Shown here: positions 25,719 to 33,685 of the stretch, in pieces | Layout of the letters: each line of letters opens with the position of its first letter | How positions within the stretch are numbered: position 1 is the first letter of the stretch | Assembly: GCF_001444425.1 (NCBI RefSeq) | Contig: NZ_CP013189.1 | Coordinates: 248,001-312,000 of the forward strand | DNA: 64,000 nucleotides | Reading direction: 5' to 3' | DNA from: Pseudohongiella spirulinae | GTDB lineage: Bacteria > Pseudomonadota > Gammaproteobacteria > Pseudomonadales > Pseudohongiellaceae | Translations under genes and position numbers: made by a program | Notes under the pieces: generated by a model | What the model saw: only the letters and a program-made list of their open reading frames with translations | Told to the model about the DNA's origin: nothing | The model's database searches: none

Positions 25719-26849
25719 ATGCGACAGGCCCTGTATTCACTGGTAATAACCGTCTCCATGTGGTCGTGTTCAGCGTTTTCGCAGACTTTGCAACCGACCG
25801 GTCCGATGCCTTATGACATTGTTGAAAGCTGGGCGAAAAACTTTGCCGACCCGGGATATACCTGGGGCGGCAATTCCGGAATTCACATTGAGTCGGATGA
25901 TCGCATTCTGATAGTACAGCGGGGCGAAACTGAGCTGCCGAACCCGGTTCCGCCGGAGTACACAAACTTTCCAGGCTCGATGGGCTGGAATGTCATTCAG
26001 GGGCGCGGCCGCACCTGGCAAAACCTGCTTTACGTTATGAACAGCCAGGGCGAGGTTCAGGAAGTCTGGAATCAGTGGGATCACCTGTGGAAGGGTACTG
26101 ACGGCCCGGGCCCGCATCGGCTTCGCGTCAGCCCGTATGATCCGGAGCGTCGCGTCTGGGTCATCGAGGAAACCGGCCATGTGATTTATATTTTTTCTCA
26201 GGATGGTCAGCAACTGATTCGGATGCTGGGGGAAAAGAATGTTTCCGGTAGTGACCGGACCCGTTTTGGCAAACCTCAGGATGTGACGTTTTTGCCGGAT
26301 GGTCATGTGCTGGTGGCGGATGGTCTGGAAAACGCGCGAGTGGTGATTCTTGATTCTGATGGGCAATATGTGGGGGAATTCGGCTCTCGTGGCGAGGCGC
26401 CGGGTCAATTCCTGTCGGTGCACGGTATCGCACTGGGGCCGGACAACAAGGTCTACGTGGTTGATCGCGACGCCATGAACATTCAGGTTTTCCAACATGC
26501 CAACGCCGGTCGCCGCGGAGAGGCTCCCCGCTTCGAATTTGTTGAACGTTGGCTGGGGCCGAATTTCCCCCTCGATATTATTGTCAGCCAGGACTATGTC
26601 TGGGTCACTGACATTCGCCCGCCCAAGATTCTGCAGTTTGATCACCAGGGCAATCATGTTTATACATGGTTGCTGCCGGGCGAAGGACCAACAGCGTGGC
26701 TGGAAATGCATTCATTTGCAGTAGACCGGCATGGCAATCTGTATGGCACGGACAATCAGTATGCGCGGCCTCAGAAGCTGGTGCCGCGACCGGATGCAGA
26801 TCCCCGGCATCTGATAAAGCCCCAGTATGTTCCGGCGCTGATGGAATAA
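25719..26849 (+). CDS. Exported NHL-type beta-propeller protein
   Basis: Protein of 376 residues with a signal peptide ending near AFSQT. The body contains NHL-like repeats of the type found in peptidyl-alpha-hydroxyglycine amidating lyases and similar six-bladed propellers: GKPQDVTFLPDGHVLVADG, VHGIALGPDNKVYVVDR, MHSFAVDRHGNLYG (cores quoted). These repeats make ligand- or metal-binding propellers, but no catalytic set can be claimed. I chose ATG 25719 because AAAGAGGA lies just upstream; an ATG nine codons earlier lacks both a ribosome site and a proper signal sequence. It is divergent from the livH operon. Substrate unknown. Confidence 0.78.
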   Translation: MRQALYSLVITVSMWSCSAFSQTLQPTGPMPYDIVESWAKNFADPGYTWGGNSGIHIESDDRILIVQRGETELPNPVPPEYTNFPGSMGWNVIQGRGRTWQNLLYVMNSQGEVQEVWNQWDHLWKGTDGPGPHRLRVSPYDPERRVWVIEETGHVIYIFSQDGQQLIRMLGEKNVSGSDRTRFGKPQDVTFLPDGHVLVADGLENARVVILDSDGQYVGEFGSRGEAPGQFLSVHGIALGPDNKVYVVDRDAMNIQVFQHANAGRRGEAPRFEFVERWLGPNFPLDIIVSQDYVWVTDIRPPKILQFDHQGNHVYTWLLPGEGPTAWLEMHSFAVDRHGNLYGTDNQYARPQKLVPRPDADPRHLIKPQYVPALME

Positions 26850-26861
26850 GATTTTCTGCAG

Positions 26862-26888
26862 AAAAAAAAGGGGACTGATTCAGTCCCC
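26862..26888 (-). terminator. Rho-independent terminator of the chemoreceptor gene
   Basis: On the minus strand a GC-rich stem (GGGGACTG/CAGTCCCC, loop of three bases, 26870-26888) is followed at once by eight T residues (A8 at 26862-26869 on the plus strand). It starts six bases after the chemoreceptor stop codon. The plus-strand side lacks a T-tract, so it serves mainly the minus-strand operon. Confidence 0.9.
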
Positions 26889-26894
26889 TGTGGT

Positions 26895-28439
26895 TCACGC
26901 ACACTTGAATTGTGTAACCAATCCTTCCAGTTCAGTTGCAAGTCTGGCCAGCTCGCTGGCTCCAGCGCTGATTTCCCTGGAGCCTCGTGCAGTCTCGTTC
27001 GCGACATCTGAAATGTTGTTGATGTTGCGCTCAATTTCAATACTGACTGCGGACTGCTCCTCTGATGCACTGGCAATCTGGTTGCTCATATCCTTGATAA
27101 CAGACACAGCCTTCGTGATCGCCTTGAGAGACTCTCCCGCCTGACTTGCATGTTTCACACTCGAAGCCGCCTGATCACGCCCTTTGACCATCACTTTTAC
27201 AGCTTCGTTGGCGCCGGACTGCAACTTGTGAATCATGTTCTGGATTTCTTCGGTTGACGACTGGGTGCGACTGGCAAGCGTGCGCACTTCGTCGGCAACA
27301 ACCGCGAACCCTCGACCCTGCTCTCCGGCTCTGGCGGCCTCAATAGCAGCGTTCAATGCCAGCAGGTTGGTCTGTTCGGCAATGCCGCGAATGACGTCCA
27401 GAACTGAGCCGATATTGTCAGATTCCAGCTGCAGATTGCTGATCACATCGGAGGCCATGTCTATGTCTGATGCCAGGGCGTTAATCGACGTCATGGTCTG
27501 GTTGACCACCTGCGCACCATTGCTGGACTCCCGGTCAGCTTTCTGAGCATCATTGGCAGCCGTTCCGACGTTGCGTGCTACCTCTTCTACAGTATTGGCC
27601 ATTTCTGACATGGCTTTGGCAACATGCTCCAGCTCGCTCTGTTGCCGCAAGGCACCAGCTGAGGTTTGGGAGACGGTATCGGAGAGCGTGCTGGCTGACA
27701 CCGTTAGCTGCTCTGCGGTGGTCTTGAAGTGTCCTACCACATTTTGAATGCGTGCTGCGAAGATGTTAAACCAGTGAGCGAGCTCCCCGACTTCGTCCTT
27801 GCTGTTTACGTTAATTCGCTGCGTCAGGTCGCCGTCCCCTTCAGCCATGTCACGCAGCGCCTGAACCACCTGATTGACGGGCGCGACGATAGAGCGCTGT
27901 ATCAGCAACGAAATGCCCAGCGCCATGGCCGTTACACCCAGACCTATCATGATGAAGGACCAGAAGTAGGTGCTGACTACCTGATTGCGCTCCTCCAGAC
28001 TTATGCGCAGGTAAATCGTTCCAACTACATCGCCATCCATGGTGATAGGCTCGAATACTTCGGCGTATCCCCGGTCTTCAATCCTGACCACATCCCGGGT
28101 GCCGGGGCGCTGGGGCAGCTCTCCACCAGGGCTGGATGATGTGTACTGAGTAAACGGAGCGCCTGACTCATCAAACAGCGCTGCGGCCAGAATGCTGCGG
28201 TTACTCGCCAGGGTTGCCAGAGTGTCGGCTGCCGAGACATCATCAAAAAAAGCCAGAGCGCCGGTTGTGTTGGCCCCGATAAGACGGGCCGTAGTCAGAG
28301 CCTGAGTATCAATGGTCCGGTCCAGTCTTCTCAGCTCCATTGCAACAAATATCGCTGCGGACACGACAACTGCCAGCGCACTGGTCAATGTGACGCCGGT
28401 CAGCACCTTCATTTTCAGGCTCATGTTAAAATTTATCAC
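26895..28439 (-). CDS. Methyl-accepting chemotaxis protein with YfiN-like (CHASE8-type) sensory region
   Basis: Chemoreceptor of 514 residues. A transmembrane helix near residues 10-32 is followed by a periplasmic region of about 120 residues, a second helix (about 155-180), a HAMP domain ([27 protein letters not shown]) shortened to the DGDLTQRI core, and a cytoplasmic signalling domain with the hairpin tip [18 protein letters not shown] and [10 protein letters not shown]. The periplasmic part ([21 protein letters not shown]) looks like the CHASE8 domain of YfiN/TpbB cyclases. The GTG start has GGAGG upstream. It is the second gene after yfiR, 43 bases away, and ends in a strong terminator. 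It likely talks to CheA/CheW encoded elsewhere. Confidence 0.9.
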   Translation of the reverse strand: MINFNMSLKMKVLTGVTLTSALAVVVSAAIFVAMELRRLDRTIDTQALTTARLIGANTTGALAFFDDVSAADTLATLASNRSILAAALFDESGAPFTQYTSSSPGGELPQRPGTRDVVRIEDRGYAEVFEPITMDGDVVGTIYLRISLEERNQVVSTYFWSFIMIGLGVTAMALGISLLIQRSIVAPVNQVVQALRDMAEGDGDLTQRINVNSKDEVGELAHWFNIFAARIQNVVGHFKTTAEQLTVSASTLSDTVSQTSAGALRQQSELEHVAKAMSEMANTVEEVARNVGTAANDAQKADRESSNGAQVVNQTMTSINALASDIDMASDVISNLQLESDNIGSVLDVIRGIAEQTNLLALNAAIEAARAGEQGRGFAVVADEVRTLASRTQSSTEEIQNMIHKLQSGANEAVKVMVKGRDQAASSVKHASQAGESLKAITKAVSVIKDMSNQIASASEEQSAVSIEIERNINNISDVANETARGSREISAGASELARLATELEGLVTQFKCA

Positions 28440-28482
28440 GTTGCTATCCTCCGCCTCTGCGGGCGTCTGCCGGGAAACTGCC

Positions 28483-29046
28483 TTATTGAATGGCGCGCAT
28501 CAGTTGCTCACGAATGTTGAGCCCAGCCCCTTCGATCAGGCTTTTATTCATACGGATGGATACGCGACTGCCGCGGTCTTCGGACAGTCCTATCATGCCG
28601 CCGCTTTCCAGGAACTGGTCAACTTCGCTGACAGTCAGTACAGATTTTCCTTCCAGCGCAGATGTTATCTCACCGATCCGGTTTGATTCGCTGGCACTGA
28701 CCCAGACGATCTGGCAATTGGCGGCCGCACCCAGATCAGATGCGGGTATACGATTGGCGATCATGCTCTTGTCGCCGGCCTTTTTTCCGTTGACATTCTG
28801 GTCCAGTGACCGACCCAGGTGGTCATCGCCTAATACGCAGACCTGAAACTCGCTGCTGGTAACGGAGCCAGCTGGCCAGTCTATAAAGCGTCCAAAGTTC
28901 ATCAAAAATCGTGCGACCGCTTCGCTGCCGACGTCTGAGCGGGTAATGGGGCCTGACTGTGCATGAGAAACGGAGGTGGCGAGAGAAGTTGCCGTGACGA
29001 GTGTGATCAGCCGCAGCAGGGATATAAATCGATAGGTTGGTTTCAT
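28483..29046 (-). CDS. YfiR family periplasmic protein (DUF4154)
   Basis: Periplasmic protein of 187 residues with a signal peptide ending at SHAQ. After it, [30 protein letters not shown] and [19 protein letters not shown] follow the typical DUF4154/YfiR order. In Pseudomonas, YfiR binds the periplasmic part of the cyclase YfiN and represses it; disulfide-forming cysteines matter there, and here two cysteines remain in the mature protein. I placed the start at the ATG giving MKPTYRF, because the 18 residues of a longer frame weaken the signal. It heads an operon with a chemoreceptor instead of a cyclase; no YfiB homologue is nearby. Confidence 0.85.
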   Translation of the reverse strand: MKPTYRFISLLRLITLVTATSLATSVSHAQSGPITRSDVGSEAVARFLMNFGRFIDWPAGSVTSSEFQVCVLGDDHLGRSLDQNVNGKKAGDKSMIANRIPASDLGAAANCQIVWVSASESNRIGEITSALEGKSVLTVSEVDQFLESGGMIGLSEDRGSRVSIRMNKSLIEGAGLNIREQLMRAIQ

Positions 29047-29198
29047 GATATTTATATAGCTCTTAGTACGTTTAAAGTTGTGGGGGTGACTATGACCCAT
29101 TAACTTAAAACGGCAGGTACAGAAATATCTTAAGAAGTTTTTTACATTTTTGTCAGGATTGGATTACCAGATTTGTAGTCGCTCAGTTGCGCAGTGCG

Positions 29199-29235
29199 CG
29201 CAGCGAAGGATCCCGGAAGACTTCGCTTCGCTGCG
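29199..29235. repeat. 10-bp stem inverted repeat between DUF1295 and yfiR genes
   Basis: CGCAGCGAAG (29199-29208) pairs with CTTCGCTGCG (29226-29235) across 17 bases. It lies just after the DUF1295 stop codon on the minus strand. There is no T-tract, so it may be a rho-aided terminator, an mRNA stabiliser or a REP-like element. Confidence 0.5.
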
Positions 29236-29242
29236 AAATGCC

Positions 29243-30148
29243 TTATGCTTTAGGCGGCAGGGGCACAAGAATGGAGGTTTTCTCTTTGTAGCTCAGGTAG
29301 CCAGAGTCATTGCCCCAACGCTTGTCCGCACGTGCTTCAAGCATGGGTATGCCACTGATCCGCGTCAGCAGCAATACGACAAACACAGGCGAAATCAGCG
29401 TGACATACTGCCAGCCACTTAATACCGGCAGGGCAATCAGCGCTATACCGATCCAGAGCAGAATCTCGCCAAAATAATTCGGGTGCCTTGACCACGCCCA
29501 CAGTCCGGATGCAATAAATTTGCCTTTGTTGTCAGGGTTGGCGCGGAAGCGCCGTTTTTGAGTATCCGCAGTCATCTCAATAAGCATGCCAATGACCCAC
29601 AAGATCAACCCTGTCCAGGCGAGCATACCTAACGGGATTCGGATGCCCCCGGTAATGGCCGTCAGAGCGGCGGCACTGGTGACAAACACCCACAAGGCCT
29701 GCAGGGTCCAGGTTAGCAGAAATCTTGAAAAAACAGGTTTAATGGGGTCGAAACGACCGTCTGAGCCGTCTTTTTTGACACGCAGGAATAGAAAACTGCC
29801 CAGGCGCAGCGCCCACAGGCAGATCAGTGACGCCAGCAGGACCGAGCGGGCATCCAGGTCAGCGGTCAGCAGCAGAGCGCTCAGCGCGACAGTAATAAAG
29901 GTCAGGCTGCCGGTCAGGTCAAAATAATGTTCGGTCTGTGCCAGGAAGGAGGGCAGGAACATCAGCCAGTTGATGGCAAAGGACAGCAGTACACAGAACA
30001 TCAGCACGGGTAGAGTGATTCCGGCGATCTGTGTGCGTGCACCCCCGGCACTGCCTGCGGCAGCAACCAGCAGGGAGACCACCGTTGCTACCAAAATTGC
30101 AATCATGAATTTAGCGTGCTTTGGTTTATTGTTTTGTTCTTCAGCCAT
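29243..30148 (-). CDS. DUF1295 family membrane protein (steroid reductase-like fold)
   Basis: Integral membrane protein of 301 residues with about seven hydrophobic segments. The C-terminal half contains FIASGLWAWSRHPNYFGEILLWIG (core SRHPNYFGE), the hallmark of DUF1295 and the related isoprenylcysteine methyltransferase/steroid 5-alpha-reductase group, where this region binds the cofactor. The bacterial substrate is unknown. I chose the ATG at 30148, which has GGGGAA at good spacing; an earlier Met adds 16 residues. It is divergent from the ECF sigma operon. Confidence 0.85.
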   Translation of the reverse strand: MAEEQNNKPKHAKFMIAILVATVVSLLVAAAGSAGGARTQIAGITLPVLMFCVLLSFAINWLMFLPSFLAQTEHYFDLTGSLTFITVALSALLLTADLDARSVLLASLICLWALRLGSFLFLRVKKDGSDGRFDPIKPVFSRFLLTWTLQALWVFVTSAAALTAITGGIRIPLGMLAWTGLILWVIGMLIEMTADTQKRRFRANPDNKGKFIASGLWAWSRHPNYFGEILLWIGIALIALPVLSGWQYVTLISPVFVVLLLTRISGIPMLEARADKRWGNDSGYLSYKEKTSILVPLPPKA

Positions 30149-30298
30149 GATGTTTCCCCGTAATCCAGCAAGTTTGGTGTTATTACGTCGATTCATGCCA
30201 GACAGTTTTGTTTATAACAAATTTAACACATCGTCCGCGAATAAAGTCCGCCCTGCGGTGTAGTATTTGATGACAACAGTAAATTTGGAGCCAGATGA

Positions 30299-30871
30299 GT
30301 GGAGCAGGATATCCCGGCACAACTGATCAGCCAGTGTCGGTCCGGAGATCGTGCGGCATTTGCTGAACTTGTGACAAAGTTGATGCGACCGGCGTATTTT
30401 CAGGCATTGTCGCTGCTGGGCAACACAGAGGACGCCCTGGATATTTCTCAGGAAGCCTTTGTCAGTGTGTGGCGTAACTTGCATCGGTATGACTCGCAGC
30501 AACCGTTTTATCCCTGGTTTTATACGATTCTGCGGAATCTGGCATTTAACGCATGGCGCGCCCGCCGGCGGCGCAGGGAAACATCGGGTGACGCATTGGA
30601 GGACTGGTTGGAGTTGAGAGAGTGCTCGTTGTCAGAGCTACCCGACTCGGCAATCAGGTCTTCAGAGCTTACACGTCAGGTCTCTGCTGCACTGTCGCAA
30701 CTAGAACTGGCCGACAGAGAGATCATCTGTCTGCGTGAGATTCACGATTTTGCCTATAAGGATATTGCGCAGATGCTCGGGATACCTGCAGGTACAGTGA
30801 TGTCCCGGCTATTTTCAGCGCGGCAAAAACTCAGACATCTGCTGGAGGAAAGTGCTTATGAGCACCTCTGA
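30299..30871 (+). CDS. ECF-family RNA polymerase sigma factor
   Basis: Second ECF sigma factor of the window, 190 residues. Region 2 shows DALDISQEAFVSVWRNLHRY and FYPWFYTILRNLAFNAWR; region 4 shows YKDIAQMLGIPAGTVMSRLFSARQ (helix-turn-helix core GIPAGTVMSRL). The GTG start has GGAG eight bases before it. The next gene begins within its last 14 bases and encodes a membrane protein, a candidate anti-sigma factor. The regulon is unknown. Confidence 0.9.
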   Translation: MEQDIPAQLISQCRSGDRAAFAELVTKLMRPAYFQALSLLGNTEDALDISQEAFVSVWRNLHRYDSQQPFYPWFYTILRNLAFNAWRARRRRRETSGDALEDWLELRECSLSELPDSAIRSSELTRQVSAALSQLELADREIICLREIHDFAYKDIAQMLGIPAGTVMSRLFSARQKLRHLLEESAYEHL

Positions 30872-31319
30872 CATCAATCAACAGACTATTCATCAATGGA
30901 TGATGGCCGAGCTGGACGGTGAGACAACGCCGACGCAGCAAGAAGAGATTCAACGCTGGATACAGGCAGATCCGGCGTTACGCGAGGAATATGGACGTCT
31001 GAAACAATTGAGAGGATTAACAATGAAAACAACATTGAAACAGCCGCCGCCGGCTCTGTGGGATTCCTATTGGCAGGGGGTATACCGGCGCCTGGAAAGG
31101 GGGCTGGGCTGGATTCTGTTCTCCGTGGGAGCGATAGTGCTGACAGCTTTTGGACTGTGGGAGATGAGCCAGGAATGGCTGTCCGACAGCAGCATACCAA
31201 TCTGGGTGCGCATTGGTGGTGTCAGCCTGGCGCTTGGTCTTGTGATCCTGCTGGTGTCAGTGATTCGGGAAAAGATTTTTTTACACAAAAACGAACGTTA
31301 CAAGGATATACAACGATGA
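30858..31319 (+). CDS. Probable anti-sigma factor with two membrane segments
   Basis: Protein of 153 residues. The N-terminal 60 residues (QWMMAELDGETTP, EIQRWIQADPALREEYGRL) look like an anti-sigma helical domain, without the zinc-binding His/Cys motif. Two hydrophobic segments follow at about residues 78-98 and 115-138, then a short basic cytosolic tail. It overlaps the sigma gene by 14 bases and the next gene by an ATGA. The ATG at 30858 is preceded by GGAGGAAA. An in-frame GTG two codons earlier is possible. Assignment rests on domain shape and position. Confidence 0.65.
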   Translation: MSTSDINQQTIHQWMMAELDGETTPTQQEEIQRWIQADPALREEYGRLKQLRGLTMKTTLKQPPPALWDSYWQGVYRRLERGLGWILFSVGAIVLTAFGLWEMSQEWLSDSSIPIWVRIGGVSLALGLVILLVSVIREKIFLHKNERYKDIQR

Positions 31320-31633
31320 TGCTCACAACGTCTGATGAGATTCCCGGTCAGTCCATCAAGTCCACTATAGGTATTGTGCGGGGTAATACCATTCGTGCGC
31401 GTCATGTCGGTCGTGACATTCTTGCGGCTCTCAAGATGTTGGTTGGCGGGGAAATTGAGGATTACACCAAAATGATGGCGGAGTCTCGTGAACAGTCTCT
31501 TGACCGGATGCGAGAGGAGGCGCGCCAGTTGGGTGCTGACGCTATTGTTGGAGTGCGATTCTCGACCAGCTATATAATGACCGGTGCTGCAGAAATCCTG
31601 GTTTATGGCACCGCAGTGGTATTGCAAGACTAG
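31316..31633 (+). CDS. YbjQ family (UPF0145/DUF74) protein
   Basis: Small cytosolic protein of 105 residues. The stretch GIVRGNTIRARHVGRDI, the EARQLGADAIVGVRF region and the final EILVYGTAVVL are typical of YbjQ, a pentameric fold often called heavy-metal-binding although the function is not settled. The start overlaps the anti-sigma stop as ATGATG, with AAGGAT at good spacing. Its own stop shares the tetranucleotide CTAG with the stop of the convergent uup gene. Being third in a sigma/anti-sigma operon suggests a role in the same stress response. Confidence 0.88.
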   Translation: MMLTTSDEIPGQSIKSTIGIVRGNTIRARHVGRDILAALKMLVGGEIEDYTKMMAESREQSLDRMREEARQLGADAIVGVRFSTSYIMTGAAEILVYGTAVVLQD

Positions 31634-33546
31634 CTCTCAAGGGCTTCCCACTGTTCAAACAGGCTCTCCAGTTCTGCCTGCAGTGCTGAGAGCCTGTCCA
31701 GATAAGTCTGGACCTCGCTTTGTGGCAGGTCGTAAAAGCCAGGCTCCGCTATTCGTGCCTCAACCTCTTTGATGCTGGCTTCAGTCTTTTCTATGCGGCG
31801 GGTGACCTGATCCAGTTCCTTCTGTTTTTTCCGGTCAATCTTTTGTGTCGTTTTGGCAGGCGCGATTGGTTGAATGGCAGGAGCAGCTTTGGTCTTGCCG
31901 GCTTTGTCCTTGCGCTTTGTTTCGGCTTCGCTGAGAAAGGACAGCATGTGGCCGCCCTGGTTCAGCCAATCCTGATAGCCGCCAACATATTCTTTAACAA
32001 CTCCCGGTGCTTCAAAAACGATGCTGCTGGTGACCACGTTGTCCAGGAATTTACGGTCGTGGCTGACGACCAGCAGCGTGCCTGAAAACTCCAGTAGCAG
32101 CTCTTCCAGCAGCTCCAGGGTTTCCATGTCCAGGTCATTGGTTGGTTCGTCCAGTACCACCAGATTGGCGGGTTTGCTGAAAAGTTTGGCCAGTATCAAA
32201 CGGTTCTGTTCGCCGCCAGACAGTGACTTGACCGGCTGTCGCACGCGCTTGGGCGGAAACAGAAAGTCCTGCAGATAGCTGATGACATGGCGCTGCTTGC
32301 CATTTATGTCGATGAACTCGCGGCCCTCAGCGAGATAGTCAATAATATTCTGGTTCTGATCCAACTGATTCCGAAGCTGGTCAAAGTATAGAATTTCCAG
32401 GTTGGTCCCCAGCTTGACCGTGCCGCTGTCTGCTTGCAACTCACCCAGCAGTATCCGCAACAGCGTGGTTTTGCCACTGCCATTGGCGCCGATCAGTCCG
32501 ACGCGGTCGCCGCGCAGTACTTTGGTCGAGAAATTATCCAGAATCAGTTGGTCTGCGAAACGATGGCAGAGATGTTTGGCCTCGATAACTATCTTGCCCG
32601 AACTGTCAGCCTGTTCCAGTGCCAGTTTGGCAGCGCCGCTCAGCTCGCGACGCTGTCCACGCTCCTCGCGCATTTTTTTGAGTGCCCGCACCCGGCCTTC
32701 GTTGCGGGTGCGGCGAGCCTTGATGCCCTGGCGTATCCAGCGTTCTTCTTCGGCCAGCTTCTTGTCGAATTCTGCATTAGCCTTCTCTTCTGCGGCTAAT
32801 TGTTCTTCACGGAATACCAGAAAGCGTTCGTATCCGTAGTCCCAGCTACGCACGCGCCCTCTGTCCAGTTCGATGATCCGGTTGCTGATTGACTGCAGAA
32901 ATTGCCGGTCGTGGGTGATGACCAGAATGGCACCATTAAAATCGGTGAGGATTTTTTCCAGCCATTCGATGGTCGGGATGTCCAGATGGTTAGTCGGTTC
33001 ATCCAGCATCAACAGATCGGGCTCTGAAATCAGCGCCCGTCCCAGTGCGGCACGCCGACGGCTGCCGCCAGACAGAGTCTGCATTTTTGCCTCGGCCGGC
33101 AGTTGCAGGACATCCAGCATGGCTTCAATACGATGCTCAACCGACCAGCCATCGAGTTGTTCAATCTGCTTTTGCAATGATGCCATTTGCTCGAGCACCC
33201 GCGCATCACTGAAATCGCTGGATTCTGATCGCGTCAGGTGATGGTAATTTTTGAGCAGCTCTCCCAGACCTTCTATGCCACCCGCGATATAATCATACAG
33301 AGTCTGCTCGTCACGATCGGGCAGCTTCTGGTCCAGATAAGCGACTTTGATACCGTCGGCACGCCATAACTCACCAGAGTCCGCCTGAATCTGCCCCAGC
33401 AGTACCTTCATGAAGGTCGACTTTCCCGCTCCGTTCTGGCCCAGAATGCCGATGCGCTCGCCCTTGTGGATGGTCAGGTTGACCTGATCCAGCAGAGGCT
33501 GATCACCGAAGGCCAGAGAAAGATGGTTGAGTCTGAATAACAACAT
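31630..33546 (-). CDS. uup: ABC-F family ATPase Uup
   Basis: Duplicated ABC ATPase without membrane domains, 638 residues, of the ABC-F group that acts on ribosomes or translation; Uup also affects transposon excision in E. coli. The two ATPase domains have Walker A GQNGAGKST and GANGSGKTT, signatures TLSGGSRRRA and SLSGGEQNR, and Walker B with DEPTNHLD and DEPTNDLD. The C-terminal region rich in Lys/Glu (DRKKQKELDQVTRRIEKTEA, coiled coil) is the Uup-type DNA-binding tail. I start at the ATG giving MLLFRLNHL; 61 further upstream residues are open but unrelated to the family. Confidence 0.93.
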   Translation of the reverse strand: MLLFRLNHLSLAFGDQPLLDQVNLTIHKGERIGILGQNGAGKSTFMKVLLGQIQADSGELWRADGIKVAYLDQKLPDRDEQTLYDYIAGGIEGLGELLKNYHHLTRSESSDFSDARVLEQMASLQKQIEQLDGWSVEHRIEAMLDVLQLPAEAKMQTLSGGSRRRAALGRALISEPDLLMLDEPTNHLDIPTIEWLEKILTDFNGAILVITHDRQFLQSISNRIIELDRGRVRSWDYGYERFLVFREEQLAAEEKANAEFDKKLAEEERWIRQGIKARRTRNEGRVRALKKMREERGQRRELSGAAKLALEQADSSGKIVIEAKHLCHRFADQLILDNFSTKVLRGDRVGLIGANGSGKTTLLRILLGELQADSGTVKLGTNLEILYFDQLRNQLDQNQNIIDYLAEGREFIDINGKQRHVISYLQDFLFPPKRVRQPVKSLSGGEQNRLILAKLFSKPANLVVLDEPTNDLDMETLELLEELLLEFSGTLLVVSHDRKFLDNVVTSSIVFEAPGVVKEYVGGYQDWLNQGGHMLSFLSEAETKRKDKAGKTKAAPAIQPIAPAKTTQKIDRKKQKELDQVTRRIEKTEASIKEVEARIAEPGFYDLPQSEVQTYLDRLSALQAELESLFEQWEALES

Positions 33547-33685
33547 ACGGTGCGGGTTCCTGCTGATGACCGATGCCCTTGTGCAGTCTGCACTCCGGCT
33601 TGTATTTGAGGCGTTGCAGTATAAACTTAACGGATAACAGAAGACAGTCAAGACATTGTCCCGTCCCCAAGAATCAAGGATTGCT

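Noticed and set aside
25770-26711. 313-codon minus-strand frame opposite the propeller gene
   Set aside because: Opposite a gene with signal peptide and NHL repeats; the minus-strand product has no family features.
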